The notes: generated by a model from the sequence alone, not told the origin. A stretch of DNA of 64,000 nucleotides from Adineta ricciae (GCA_905250025.1 CAJNOJ010000025.1:211132-275131); one strand, 5' to 3'. Positions 1 through 21,100 are shown, counted from the first letter of the stretch. Translations and numbers: made by a program.

Positions 1-1
1 T

Positions 2-7342
<7,341 letters not shown>

Positions 7343-7502
7343 ATATCCAGCAAGATTGCTTTTGTTTTTTTTTATAGTTGTTTTTCACAGTCGTCAGATT
7401 ATCTATTGTTATGAATCTGATGATTTGTTGTTTCTTTCTTTTGTTAACGTATTTTAAAAAGAAAATACTAACTGATGGTTTTGTTTTGCTTATTTCTAGA
7501 TC

Positions 7503-7814
7503 ATGTCGAAAGTATTTCGTTTTGCACCAGCTGTTAAAGAATTACGTTTACATTTATGCCAAAAATCTTCGACAAGCGAGGGTGCACGAAAATTCATCGA
7601 ACAGTTTTATGTGAACTTAAAACAACAAAATCCAACAACACCCATCTTGATTCGAGAATGTTCAAATATTAACCCAACATTATGGACACGATATGAATAT
7701 GGCATTGAAAAACAAATCCCATTGACTGGCATGAATGCTGAACAAGTATTGAATGCAGTAGAGAGTTTAACCAGCAAAACAACTGCAGCCAATGCAAATC
7801 GTTCGGCAAAATAG
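7503..7814 (+). CDS. NDUFA2: NADH dehydrogenase 1 alpha subcomplex subunit 2 (complex I B8)
   Basis: This is a 103-residue accessory subunit of mitochondrial respiratory complex I with a thioredoxin-like L51/S25/CI-B8 fold. The start MSKVFRFAPAVKELRLHLCQ and the central LIRECSNINPTLW match the family closely. Both conserved cysteines (about residues 21 and 57) are present, and the length matches the usual 99 or so. The coding region has no intron. The sequence just before the ATG reads tatttctag-atc-ATG, a splice acceptor three bases upstream of the start, so the 5' end is made by cis- or trans-splicing. It lies between CAD and ESF1 on the same strand, and poly(A) signals follow the stop. Confidence 0.93.
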   Translation: MSKVFRFAPAVKELRLHLCQKSSTSEGARKFIEQFYVNLKQQNPTTPILIRECSNINPTLWTRYEYGIEKQIPLTGMNAEQVLNAVESLTSKTTAANANRSAK

Positions 7815-7894
7815 ACTTTTGTACTTTTTTTTCTTCTCTTTCTCATACTCGACTTACCATTTAGATAGTTTATGACTCTTCTCTTTGTCTCCTA

Positions 7895-7931
7895 AATAAA
7901 AGCATACATACACATATTTGAATCCAATAAA
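7895..7931 (+). terminator. Two AATAAA poly(A) signals after NDUFA2
   Basis: AATAAA hexamers at 7895-7900 and 7926-7931 lie 80-120 bp past the NDUFA2 stop and 58-94 bp before the ESF1 start. They show that the NDUFA2 message probably ends here although ESF1 begins almost at once. Confidence 0.55.
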
Positions 7932-7988
7932 TGTTCATTTGATCTCGTCCTATTTTTAGATAAGTTTGGTCATTTTTAGCAGTCAAAC

Positions 7989-10289
7989 ATGGACGAATTA
8001 AAAAAAGACGCGCGTTTTTCTCATATTACGAAAGATCCACGTTTTCGACCTGCGTCGAAAAATGAGCGAAAGCTCAAGATTGATCGCCGCTTTGCATCGA
8101 TGTTTAACGATCCAAAATTCAAAATGAAATACACAGTTGATAAACGTGGCCGACCATTGCTAAAAGAGCATACCACACGAGATGACATGAAGAAATTCTA
8201 TCAACTTGGACATGATGATGATGATGATGATGATAGTAGTTCGACATCATCTGAAGAAGAATCAGATAGTGAGACAGAGAAACCGAAGAAATCAGCCGAT
8301 GATGAAGAATTGGATGAATTTCTCGAAAGTGAAGAAAGTGATAATGACGAAGAAGAAGAAGATGACGACGAAGAGGAAGAAGAAAACAAATCAAGTTCAT
8401 CCGATGAAGACGAAGAAATACCTGATGCTAACGATGGTATCGAATGGAATGAATTCGATGAGAAATGTGCTCGGTATAGATCTTCTACATGTATTAAGAC
8501 ATACTCAATATAGTCTGTATTTAGTTCGGACGATGTTAGTCGTCGACTAGCTGTTTGCAATATGGACTGGGATCGTGTACGAGCTGTTGATATCTTTCTT
8601 CTCTTAAACTCATGGAAACAGGCTGATGGTATTATCAAATCCGTCACAATCTATCCATCCGAATATGGATTACAACAGATGGAATTAGAAAAAAATTTCG
8701 GTCCTATACCTGGAGTGGCAAAACCAGTCACCACTACAGATCAGTAAGTTTTAACGAATATTTCATTGGTAGTCCTATCCACATGTTTTCAATAGGAATG
8801 GTAACGATAGTGGACGTCAAAGTGAAGCTGAAGAAGAACCTGAAGAACCGGAAGTAAAGTCTGATGATGATGACAACGCATCAAATTATAATCAAGATGA
8901 CGACCAAGATACAACTGATCCAGTTATGCGCGAACGTCTACGAAAATATCAATTGAATCGTTTGAAATATTACTATGCAGTTGTTGAATGTGACACTGCG
9001 GAAACGGCTGCTAAGATTTACGAAGAATGCGATGGACTCGAATACGAAACAAGTGCTGTTCGCTTAGATTTACGCTTTATACCTGATTCGGTAACATTTG
9101 ACTCCTCAATTCCACCACACGATCAATGTACTCAATTGCCAGATAAAACATTATACAAGCCACAGTTATTTCGCAATACAGCATTGACACAAACCAAAGT
9201 ACGATGTACGTGGGATGAGACACCTATCGAACGCCGTCGATTAACAAAGAAGAAATATACATTAGAGGAACTAGAAAAAATTGATTTGGATGAGTATTTA
9301 GCGTCTGGAACTGATGAAGAACCAGATGATGATGACGACGATCAGATCCATGACGAAAGTGGAGATGAAAATGAGGAGAAGAAGAACGACGATGCTATTT
9401 TCAAAGTACCAACGTCTATACCGTCGGCTTCGAAAAAAAACAAAGGCGATGGACCTATTGCTCGTGCACCTAGTATTCTCAGTACTCAGGATGACATCGA
9501 TCGATATAGGTAAATCTAAACTTTTCTTAAGATAGACACTTACTTTTATTTTAATCTAGAGCTTTGTTATTGGATTTCAACGAAGATCCGAAAGCGGATA
9601 AAAAATCTAAACAAAAAACCAAAACCAAATTCTTTGACGAAGAGCCCAGTGACGAAGAGGGGCCTCGAGAAATGCTTGGCGATGATGACGATGAAGCCGA
9701 TAGCGATAGTGATATCGATATGGAGATTACGTGGACATCCGGTTTGAATGGTAAAACCGGACAGAAGTCACAAAAACCGACGAAACAAAACGACAAGAAG
9801 AACAACAACAAGAAAACCAAATCTGATAAAACTGAATCGAACGATCTGGACGAAGACGATTCGACAGAAAATAATCAAGATACCCTTGAATTATTGACTG
9901 GCGATGATGAACAAGACGGTAAACGTAATTACAATCTTCGCGAAATGATTAAATCTCATAAACAATCGACGAAAGCAGCTGCTAAAAATGCAAAAAAATC
10001 AAAAAAATTCCAACAAGATTCAGCGAATGAAATCAACGACAACAAATCAGCGGACGATGCGTTTCAACTGAACGTGAATGATCAGCGTTTTCAAGCTGTT
10101 TACACACAACCAGCATTCAACATTGATCAATCCGATCATCGTTTCAAAGCAACAGCGGGCACACAACGTCTCATTGATGAAAAATTAAAGAAAAGAAAAC
10201 TTGAAAGCTCGAATTCTTCATCGAGAACCGATCGTGATGAAGACGATATTGTTGCTAAATTAAAAAGAAAGTCAGTGAAAAAAGAATAA
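7989..10289 (+). CDS. ESF1: ESF1 homolog, nucleolar pre-rRNA processing protein
   Basis: ESF1 is a nucleolar factor needed for 18S rRNA maturation. I read four exons (introns 8474-8524, 8744-8795, 9510-9559) giving 715 residues with frame kept. The N-terminus has the family signature DARFSHITKDPRFR and KLKIDRRFASMF. A long Asp/Glu/Ser-rich acidic stretch follows (about residues 75-150). The core block has RLAVCNMDWDRVRA, then YPSEYGLQQME and YQLNRLKYYYAVVECD. A second acidic and lysine-rich region precedes the C-terminal NUC153 block NDQRFQAVY. The ATG at 7989 is the first in frame and sits nine bases after a good acceptor (ttttag). The Asp-rich repeats create long open frames on both strands that are not genes. 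Confidence 0.94.
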
Positions 10290-11142
10290 TTACGAAATAA
10301 ACTTGTTTTCGACATTGTTAGGCAAACGTTTCAGTTTACTTCAAGATAAACCTAGACATTCATGTCTCGTGACATAGAATATCTAATTATAAGACATATT
10401 TCGATAGGAAATTTGCTTCTAAAATTGAGTTATGCATCTTTCCTATGATTGATTACTCATTTCATGTAAACATGCAACGAATAAGCGTTCATTGGGTTTT
10501 TTTTCTTCGAGTACAACATCTGACAGAATTATTCAATCTCGTCATGCTAAAAATATTCATTTTAGACGATCTTCTCTTTCATATAATCAACAATTTTTTC
10601 AGTCGTAAATGATGAAATCTGAATCGGTATTGTCGACTTGTTTTTCTCGTCATGTTACTTTAACTACATCGACATCGTTCATTCTACGAGAGAACTGCAC
10701 TTCTAATCAAATGAAAACATTCACGCAGGCATACGCCTTCATCATTATACTTGTTAATAACACCATTTTCTACTACGATGGAATCTATATCATTAGTAAT
10801 CCAATTATAATTCCCCGTTGGTTCACGGAAAGCTCCTTCAACGTGAATCCAGTTGTGAAGAAAACTTGTCTGAAGGTTCGACTCGCTGTTGATTATCGTA
10901 ACGCAAGGCAATATCTGATCATCGTTTGCATATCAAACATGAGATCGATTGTAGTGCACGGAAGTTTTCTCCGCTGTGCTGACAAGATCAATTAGAAACG
11001 CTATTCTCTCATACAATGAATCTTGCTTCTGAAATACACAATCAAATAGATCTATATTGTTTGTGTCTACTAATCAAAACGACGTGCACGCACACATATA
11101 TATGAATGAAAATAAACTAAAATATCTAGTTTGCTTTTTTTT
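10290..11142. other. Intergenic space between convergent ESF1 and SPIN90
   Basis: An AATAAA at 10296-10301, seven bases past the ESF1 stop, is the likely ESF1 poly(A) signal. A 128-codon open frame at 10609-10995 has no recognisable domain and no plausible splice partners. Nothing else is seen. Confidence 0.5.
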
Positions 11143-13143
11143 TTAAAGATAAAATGGCATGTCATTCGTTGTTAACCAATTATGTTGTCGGAGAATATCG
11201 TTGATGAGAAGACGGTTTTCTTTCAAACAATTTTCTGCATATAGATGAGCACGAAAACTTGTTTGAAGATCTTCAGTTCGGGTACAATTATCCACGGTTA
11301 TCGAACGACTGCGAAGAATCAATTCTAATAAAGATAAATACTCAGTTGTTGTCTAAAACAAACAAAAGAGTTAATATGTAATGCAAATATATTGATCAAG
11401 GTTACTTCATCTGTAAATGATCGATCTGCTAATTCACGACTGATTATTTCCACAATTAGTCGTCGATCTGAATCGAATAGAAGTGCGTCACTAGTCGTTG
11501 CTTGATCACCGAATAAATCCTTGAAGAATTTGATCACTGAGTTCAACGTTTTACATTCAATAGGATCGACTAAATTTGAAATGAAAAGAAAAACACGGTG
11601 CGTGGAGATTAATTACGTTTGCTCTCTACTTACCACCTCGATTGAACAAAAGAATCAATCGTTCCATTAACTCCCGACATGATATTTGTTCATTCACTGC
11701 TACCAATGTTAGCATAATTGGATTTTCACGCGGAATATCAAAACGTAAATTCAATGATAATAGAAATTTGATTAATGTTAAAGCAAATTCCTCATCATCA
11801 TCGTTGTTTTCAACTAATTCAAAAATACTTTTCAAAAATACACAATTTGATATTTGACCTGAAGCGACAATTCATCACAATCTATCTAAATATTTGCGGA
11901 AAATTCTCACCGTAACTATGCACCGGAAAAGGTTCGTTCGTCAGAAGTAAATCTATCAAAAGGAAAAGCGCAGAAATCACCGTCGATTTTGTATTGTCAC
12001 CTAGGAAAAAAACAATTTCGATTAACCATTCTCAGTAACGTCTATCTAGTAGCACGCATAAGCATTGTCTAAGCCAACGAAATACAACAAGAGCAGCTAC
12101 ATACACATGCGTTAGATAAAATAAACACCTGTCGTACAAATACTATTTATACTCGTTTGAATAATTCGAAGACAATTGGATACTATTGGATGATCGATAA
12201 CATTCGATATAGCAAAATCTCGATCAATTTGACAGAGAAGATGAATTATATTACAAATTGTTCCATGAACTTCAAGGCCAACATTCTAAACAAGTCTTTG
12301 TTTGAATGGAAAAACAATTGCGACGACAGTACGAACCATTCCGGTTAAATTCATTAAATCACCAAGCAACAATCGCACATCTTTTTGTTGAATTACTTTG
12401 GTAAGTAATGTACATTTAAGATTTACATGTGCTTGCTAAACAATAGATTAGAATTTATATTAAACATGGTTAGTATTATTCTTTGTGACACGTCTAATAG
12501 ACTTATACAAGCAGAACAAATCCCTTCAGGAGCTGATTTTGTTTTCATGGAGGGACAAAAAAAGAACTATGCATTTATCAGACCGGAAATTTTCTGTTGA
12601 GCCATTTTCCGGAAATAGATATTAGAGAACGAGTAAAATTCAAATCACATTTCTATTGTGAATACAATCCAGTCGATCTTTTCCTTTGAATTCGGTCTAT
12701 TCATGCAGATTAGTCTTTTTCTTCGTTTACTTACTGATAATTCTTGTAATTGGTATATACTGTCCAAGAGTGCGTTCGTGTCTCGTCCCAATGTATAATT
12801 TCGTTCTTCGCAATCGTTCGAACATGTGCTGATTGTTTCGAGCAATTGTCGAAAACGACGAAGATCAGGATGATTTGTACTTTGATCAAAACGCTTGTTA
12901 GGAGAAAAACGACGTTAAAATTTAAATATCTCGAAAAGAATTTCTTACTTCTACAGCTTTTCCAATATCTTTCCATTGGCTTTCATCAATACGGATTTGT
13001 GACAAGTATGAAATTAGTTTCGATGCTAGTTGAGAACATGAGACATAACTTGATTGCGTTGACGAATGTATTAATGAAATCATATCTGTGACAATTTCAT
13101 CTGAACGATCGATTGCATTATTTTCATCGTCATCGTTGTTCAT
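11143..13143 (-). CDS. NCKIPSD: SPIN90/NCKIPSD-like (Ldb17 family) actin regulator
   Basis: SPIN90/Ldb17 proteins bind Arp2/3 and start linear actin filaments; the C-terminal helical-repeat domain does the binding. I join about eight exons, read right to left, into roughly 440 residues. The decisive match is the C-terminal half: RELMERLILLFNRGG, then SVIKFFKDLFGDQATTSD and TEYLSLLELILRS, which follow the vertebrate NCKIPSD pattern of LLLLNRG, SVLKFLQDVFGSPATA and MEYLSLMHAIV. A middle exon reads KDVRLLLGDLMNLTG. The ATG at 13141-13143 begins MNNDDDENN. The N-terminal SH3 domain and proline-rich part of vertebrate SPIN90 are not present upstream, so this protein is the Arp2/3-binding core only. 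The intron at about 12447-12735 is unusually long for this window. It is divergent from the M6 gene. Confidence 0.8.
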
Positions 13144-13643
13144 TGTTACCGAATAGTTCGTAGATACTAATTCGGTAGATAGATACAAACAAGCGAAAGA
13201 GAGAAAATGTGACTGAGTAATACTAAGAACGTCGTTGGAAATTTGTCGCCAATAGTGTCAACATTTGTGGCGCGTCTCTGATAAAAGAGAAAAATATAGA
13301 AAATAGAAAAGAATCTGATTGGTTAATATTACAACCAATGGAAAGTATTGTCTTTCTCTACTCTACTCTATTCTATTTGTCTGCTTGCTTATGTGATTGC
13401 TTGTTTACTCAGTCAGTCTATCTGTCAACATACGTTCATTTCGGATTGTTTTGGTGATATAATCAAGCCTTCAGTACATCTTACTCAAATTTTTGTTAGT
13501 TTGCAATCGATTAATATGGGAGTTGATAATCGTATGTATTTTAATGACGAGAATATGCAAGAAAAATCCGTTTTGTTCTTGTTTGAATAGGTGATGTTAG
13601 TCGATTTGCTGATCGAAGTCGAGAACTTTGGTCTGAACAAACC
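13144..13643. promoter_or_regulatory. Divergent intergenic region, SPIN90 (-) and M6 (+)
   Basis: These 500 bp separate two genes read outward, so it must hold both promoters or one shared promoter. The stretch around 13350-13400 is pyrimidine-rich (tctctactctactctattc). I recognise no specific factor-binding sites. Confidence 0.35.
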
Positions 13644-14700
13644 ATGTCGGAAGTGAAATATAAAGAAAGCAGTTCGTAGCACTTTTCTTCATTATGTTTT
13701 CTTTTAAATTTCTTCTTTTCTCAAAGATTTTCTTCGTTGTTGTGGACGTTTTCCATTTGCATCATTCATTGCCTTTCTTCTTACATTGATTGGCACTAGT
13801 GTATGTTGTGGATGTCTTTATTATCTACTACCAGGAACGATTGAGAAAATTAATATCGCATTTCAAGTCGAATACATAGATAATGATTGGTAAATGTTGA
13901 ACGAAGTGTTAATTGAAAATAATTGCTACTTCCTCTTTTCTTAGGAATCGAATTTTGCGCTTATCAACGATATTTGTGTTGGCAATTATGGGAGGATTTT
14001 CGGTGATTCTGCTCATCGTCGGATCATTAGCAACAGGTGCTACACGTCATCAGATCTACACAGGTTTTCGTTCTCGTCTTGGCGGTCGTATTGCAACAGG
14101 ATTTGTACGTTTCTATTGAAACAATCGAAAGAAAAAATAATTTTATCTTTTTAGTTTTCTATCATTGTCTACAGTCTCTTGCTCATCTGGTTATTTGCAG
14201 TCTTAGCTTTAATGGTACCATGCATTAGTCTATACATTCTTCAATTTCGTTGCTTAGAAGCTTGGCATATTTCAAGTGCTTCAGATTTTCCGAATACTGC
14301 TTCACCAGTATTATGTTTAACGCCAGGAACATATGGTATTCCAGTACCAAAACATAAACCTGATGTTAAAGTCTGTCAACAACAATTCAATGAATTGTGC
14401 ACATTGGTAAGAGAGTGATCTGTAAAGTATTAATCTTTTCTAAACGTTCTTCTCATAGACGAACTATACACCAAGATATATAGCTGCTTTATTCGGTTCA
14501 TTCTTCGTTGTTTTGGGTTTGGTAAGAACAGAATTTATTATAGTATCGATTTAAATCCGAATGATATTCATTGATTTCAGATCCAATTTCTTTGCTGTCT
14601 TGTGGCTAATTATGCGCATATAAAAGATGGTAGAAAATTACATGATTATGAAGAAGCCATTCGTGAAGAAATGGAAACGTCCAAACTTAATCAGGGCTAA
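13644..14700 (+). CDS. Proteolipid/M6 family four-pass membrane protein
   Basis: The family (PLP/DM20, GPM6A/B, fly M6) comprises four-pass plasma membrane proteins of neurons and glia or epithelial junctions. The first conserved exon reads FLRCCGRFPFASFIAF and CCGCLYYLLPGTIEKI, matching the M6 block with its double cysteine and TGTEKLIE-type loop. Four hydrophobic segments follow: at the first exon, ILRLSTIFVLAIMGGFSVILLIVG, SIIVYSLLLIWLFAVLALMV, and the last at RYIAALFGSFFVVLGL-IQFLCCLV. The large extracellular loop before TM4 holds the expected cysteines. Vertebrate lens or myelin insertions are absent. Exon 1 is short (MSEVKYKES) and needs a weak donor (GTTCGT at 13672) to keep frame, so the extreme N-terminus is uncertain. 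Confidence 0.85.
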
Positions 14701-15108
14701 ATGATGATAATCTATGCGTTACGTCAGATCGAATGTACTATATCATGTAAATAGCAAATTAATCTTCCATTCTTGTTTTTATACAAAAGTAGATCTGTAT
14801 GTGAATGAAAAATCTCCTAACGAATATGAATATTCGCTTTGTCAGATGTCGAAAAATGAATCCATTTTCATCTCAAATTTCATGTCATATGGATGTATGT
14901 GTTTGTTTATCTAATCATTTTCTTGTTCTTAGATTTCTCTTGTTGTTTTTTGAAAAGCAAGTGCCTTTCGTATTTTGACATATTGTCTAATCTATAAATA
15001 TGGATGAATAAACATACGATTTGCGTTTGTGAGCATTTTCTTCATCTAATCCTTCTTGGATGCAATTTGTAGATATATCCATATTGAAAACTAGCTTCAT
15101 CGATTCGC
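14701..15108. other. M6 3' flank and VPS13D 5' flank
   Basis: An AATAAA at 15007-15012 probably ends the M6 transcript, 307 bp past its stop. An acceptor-like pyrimidine/tag sequence near 15073 precedes the VPS13D start by about 36 bp. No gene is seen. Confidence 0.45.
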
Positions 15109-18100
15109 ATGTTTGAAGCGATTATAGCCTCCTTGTTAAAGGGTTATGTTGCTCGTTATGTTGATATAAATGCTGATCAGTTATCTGTTCAATTACTTTA
15201 TGGTCGACCGATTGTAGTAGAAAATTTAACATTTAATAAAAGCGCGTTGAATAACGATCTTCGGACAAAATTAAAATTACCAATTGAAATTGAATCATTA
15301 CATGTCGGTAAGATTCAATGTTCGTTCGTTTGGAGTTCGTTATTTTTTCGTTCGTCGTCATCGGCATTTATCATCAAAGTTGAACATGTTCGTGCTGTGA
15401 TTAAACCGATTGTTCTCGATGATAATAACGAGAATGATTCGGAGGAATCAGTGGAAGAAGATGAAATGATTAAGAAACAAACACGTTTAGACTTAGCCGA
15501 ACAACAATTAGAAAAAGAATTCGAATTTCTCGGAGAAGTCAAATCATCATCTTGGGGTTTGAAGCGTTTGATCTTATCATTTCTAGAAAAAATTCAAGTA
15601 CAAATTATTGATGTTCATATCAGTTATGAAAGTTTTACTTCTGATAATATACCCTATACAGTTGGATTAGCTTTTGATAATATTCAAATTTCGAATGAAC
15701 TGTCCAATGAAAATATGAACCGAAAACTTTTTCAAGTACATAATCTCGGACTTTATGCGGACTCTAATCCATCCAAAGATAACTCCTCTTCACATTCGTA
15801 TATACTTCTACCATCAAATTCTATAAAAATCTATTTAACTCATAATTATCTTCGCTCAGCACTCGTCAACCGCCGCCAACCACGTTATGAACTTGAATGG
15901 ACATTCGACGATTTAAGCTTGAAGTCCAGCATTGAACATATACGAATCCTTTCGGACGTTACTCGTTTCGTTCAATATTCCAATACTCATCGTAAGTTTA
16001 TCAATGATCTAAGTCGTCCAACTGTGAAAATATCCAAACAATCGGCCAGATCATGGTGGAGATACATTACGTTAGTTATCATTCGTACACAGAATTATTT
16101 GAAAACTCCTGTTTCAAGTGAACAAACGCATACGACGACTAATTTTTGGTTTAATTCACATATTTTAATAAAACGTTTGCAACAATTAGTCACATATAAA
16201 CGCTTATATCGTTTGTATCTTGATAATAAATATGTAAAACGACCGACGAATACTAATTTCACACCCGCTGACCGTTCCGTGATGAGTGAGATTGAAATGG
16301 ACTTTGATCTCGATTGTTTACTTCGTGTTCGACGTGTAATCTTTCGTAAACGTGCAAATGAACAATTCGATTTAGTTCAGACTCAAACTCAACCGACCAG
16401 TTCGTGGTATATGAGTTATGCCAAGTGGATTAGTTCAAAAACAGTGGATCTATGGAAAACATCTACACCAAATGATGTGAATCAAGCGACTATTTTCAAT
16501 ATGCCACCTGGAGTACCTTTGAATGAAAACGATCAGAAATTACAAGAGCAAGTAAGCAATTTTATTGCACAATCATTAGAAGATGAAGATCTGTCCAAGC
16601 ATCGTCGTGATGCTTTGTATCTACGATTGAAATTTGTGTTAAAATCAGTACAAATTGATTTATTAACTGACAATGATGTCATGTTCAATTTTTCATTGAA
16701 TAATGTTTCAGTACTAACAGAATTACGGCCACGACATCAATCGATTTTGTTCTATTTACGTTTGGATGATTTGAATATCTGTGATCGTTTAAGAACCGAT
16801 GCTTTTTCCAATATCATCTGTCCAAAACAACGTTCACATGAGTAAGTAACTAGTTGATACTGTACGATCTACTTCTATTCTATTTAGATCATCAGTTGGT
16901 ACACAACGCGCTCCCGTATTTGAATTATCTTATGAAACTCGTCCTCCTGCACAACAACCGAAAGCCAAACGCTTGGCTTTTGCTATTGCTGTTCGCAGTC
17001 GTGGCCTCTGCTGTGTATGTTGTCCTATGTCTGTCGAACGCCTACGCAATTTCTTTTCATCTGCATTTGTACAACCATCGGCTGAACCATTATCACCATC
17101 GCCGTCGATTCTTCAACACTGGACACATTTGAAAGAACGTACAACCAAACAGTTGAAATCCGCTTTCGAACAAATCTTTTCTACTACAACCACTAAAATG
17201 ACATCGTCGAATGTCAAACATATCAAACAAGGCCAGCGTCGGTATAAGAAGAAATTCGATATTTATCTCGATATATGTGCACCACAAATGATCATTCCGC
17301 AATCGTCGGACCGTGCCCTGATTGTCGATTTCGGTTATTTAACATTTATTAATGATGAATATCAAAAATACGCATGTCCATTGAAGAATTGTGATATGCA
17401 TTACACGAGTTCGGTATCTCCGACGTCTCCAACATCGATTAGTAATTATTTTCAACAACGTCCTTATTTTTTCAACGAACAACGTTCATCACCTGTTCCA
17501 TCGACAATAAATGAAGATGAAGACGAGGAATTTCTCACACCCGATAGTTCTCCATTGGCAACCGATGGTATGCTCGAACATGAGACAACAAATTATCTGG
17601 TGAATATCATTCCACGAGAACAAAGTCTATCTCCGATAAATGATCCTCAAGATTCCATGTATTCAACATTTTCATTGTCACTATGCGATATGCAACTGGG
17701 TTATTTGACTTACACAAAAAATCAAGAGAAAAATAAACTTTCATCGATCATTGAGCAGTTCGGTGTTTGCTTTTTGATTCAGTATCGAACAATTCCAATG
17801 TTGGACCCTCTATGGCCATTGATTAAAGTTTCGGGAACATTACCAAAGATTATTATTCATCTTGATCCATCGCGAATGGAAACTTTATGTGGAACAATTA
17901 AAAATTGGGGATCATTCGTTGAAAACTTAACATCATCGATTGTTTCTAAATCAGATATCCCAAATCCAAAGAAACCCATGGAGGATCTCAACGCACGTTT
18001 AGCATTGAGTTTTCGTCTAAATGAAATCAGCATTCGATTAAGTGATGACCCTCGTGCACTTTCCGAAATGCGTATACAAAACATCGATATCACATTGGTT

Positions 18101-21100
18101 AATCACGTCTATTCTAACGCGTTATCGTTCAGTGTTCATACGTTGATGATTATCGATGCTCTACAGAAGCATGGTAAAGACTATGAATTACTACTGACTA
18201 GTAGTCGCGCACTGGATATCAACACTCAAACGGGAACTTTATATGAATTGAACAATTATGAAACACAAATCACTGATGAATATTTGATCCGAGTGAATAT
18301 CCAATCATCGACTGATGTTCAAACTGATGAAGATTGTTTAATCATAGACATTCACGTGAATAAATTACATTTTGTATTTAATCCGGAGACATTAGCGATC
18401 TTGATAAACTTTTTCGTTAATATGACTTATCGGATGAAAACTATCCTTGGACAAGACTTTCGACAGTCCAATGAAATTGTTCTCAGTCCTCAAAAGAAGA
18501 AAACAACAAGATTCCAAATCAATGGCGAGTTTCAAGAATTAAGTATCTTATTCACGAATGTGGTCACACTCAAATCAACGGGAAAACGCTTTCATGGAAC
18601 GAAATTAGAAAAAATCGCAGCAGCACGAATGAAACAGGCGTCATTGAATATCATTCTTGAACCGTCAACATTAGTCGAAGCACAAATCTGTGCACTACAA
18701 ATATTTGATCTCTTCAGTCATGTACAATCAAGTGCGATTATTGATTTTGGTATTGACGAGAAGAAATCCTCGCATTCAGAGAAAGTTCAAGCAAACAAAG
18801 CGTTTCATCTTGTTTATATGAATAAACAGAATCGAGTAGAAGATTTGTCGATCGAAATGGCATCGGTTTGTTATACACATTCACCAAAGATTCTCTATAA
18901 AATCGAAACTATGATGAATTACATGAGACAACATTGTCACTCGAAAATCGCGATTGAAATGGAAAAAATGAAACAAAATATGATCAAACAGGGCTCCGCA
19001 TTACTTAACCAATATGTTCTTCCGAACGAATCGGGTAAGAATGCGAGTCTTAGAAACTTCTTTTCTTCATTGTTTTTTTTTGTTTTAGTGCTACCGACTG
19101 AAGAACCAACTCGACAATTGAATCTAAGTTTTGTTCTCGCTACTCCTATTCTTATCTTTCGTCCACAATCGAAAATGGCATCGATAAACGATCGTTTAGT
19201 TTTTCATCTCGGAGATATTCACGTAGAAAACTCGGAAATTCATTCGTCAATGTATGATATTAAAATCAATCATCTAACCTTATTCACCATTGATCTCGAA
19301 CGTGAACTACGGTATAATCAAAGCCAAAGTCTCACACGAATGTACAAAGAGCCACACGAGCCTTTGCCAATCCTCGATAACATTTCGATACATTTGGTTT
19401 TGAAGCTAACAGACACATCAACAACGATCGACTCTAAATTAGTTTCTTCAGTTCAGATGTTTCTCGGTAAACATCAAATAACTCTTCTGCAGAATATAAT
19501 TAGTTCACTAACATATAATGAATACGATGAAATGATAACAGCGATCACTGATGTCACTGAAGAGGATGATTTGCTATTATTCGATCAAGAAGGAGAAGAG
19601 GAAATCGCAGCTCCACAGAACGAGAAATCAAATCAAACAACATTCAAGACTTTTGCAATTCATTTTCAATTACCAGAATTGATCCTTGCATTTCAAGCTG
19701 ATTTAGATTTGAAACCGACGAAAGTTTGCGAAGCGATCTTTGGCCAGTTTCAAATGTCTATTGATCAACAACAAGCATTTCGTAAAACCATTTCCTTACG
19801 TTTGAATTCTTTACATATCAATGACCATCTAATCAAAGTAGATCAGTGTTTATTTTCAACACGTTGTCGAAAAGATTCCTCGTCAAATTTCTACCATCAA
19901 GAACAAATTTTCTCTTCGTCCGTTCCAATCGAGAAGTATTCGACACACGATGTTCATCTTTCGAGTTCTGTACCAGCTTACGCAATTCCAAATGAAAGTT
20001 CAACATGGACATTGGCGTCATCGCCGTCTAACCAAACTATATTACCACCTGCTCCAGCTTTTATTGATATTAACATAACATTAATGGATAAAAGACACGA
20101 ACAATTCGACGGATTTAATATCATTGCCGATGCACAGTTTGGAGAAGTTAATCTTGAATTTGTTATTTCAACATGGGTGATGTTGTTGGATATCATCGGT
20201 TTAATTGGTGGAACACCGACATCAGCAACAATCGGTGAGACAAATCTTTTGGAATAGAATCGAAATAGACCACATCCTATTTAGATAATCGAGAAAATAA
20301 AGAAGCTGTATCGATATCCGATAGTGATTCGATGCAAATTAATATTCACATTGATGCTGTGTCGTGTCTTCTGCAAGATGATCATATTCCGCCTATTCGT
20401 GTTTTATTACAGCGTCTTGATTGTCAAATTCAGAATTTTTTGACAGTTGAAAAAGCAATCAAAACAATGATTGTCAATGGAAAACTTGGTTCGATCTCGA
20501 TCTATGATTTGTCGTCATTCGGACAACTCTACGAAGAACGTTTTTGCACCAGTGGAACTCAAGCATTGGTCTTCACTTACACCAAGGAAGAAAACCTTAT
20601 TTCAGAGCCGTCATCAAATTTTCCATCACGATTACAATTATATTTACGTTTGACTTCTGTTCAATATATTCATACACAACGCTTTCTTATGGACATTATT
20701 CATTTCTTTGATCGGTTTCAACATAATCAAGATTGTTATAATCGAATCCGATCAGCAGCTGCCGGGCAAACCATTTCTTGCACTGCTGGTCGTTCGACTG
20801 GTATTGAACTAGATATTGAAGCCGAAAGTCCAATTCTCATCCTTCCGGAATATGCTCTCAACACACCCGTAATCGTTCTTCATCTCGGAAACATAATTAT
20901 TAAAAATCGTTTTCTACATGATAACGAACCTGGAACATTGAGCTCAATTATGAATAGACCGAAAGATTCGAAATGTTTGCTCGACGTCATATCCGTTCAA
21001 TTCCAAGATACACTGCTCTATTCTGCAACTTATTGCAAATTGAATAGAAACATTCAGCCGACTGTTTGCTTCTCGAACTTTGGTTTCTATACCAATCGTG

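Noticed and set aside
8119..8647. Long open frames on the minus strand and in another plus frame inside ESF1 (Ser-rich, His-rich, Met-rich)
   Set aside because: They are shadows of the GAT/GAA-rich acidic repeat of ESF1; no start context, introns or family match.
9551..9820. Ser-rich minus-strand frame in the ESF1 3' half
   Set aside because: Antisense of another acidic stretch of ESF1.
10609..10995. 128-codon plus-strand frame after ESF1
   Set aside because: No domain, no homologue recognised, poor codon character, overlaps an equally open antisense frame.
12750..13091. 113-codon plus-strand frame opposite SPIN90
   Set aside because: Crosses the exon-intron structure of the minus-strand gene, which has clear family support.
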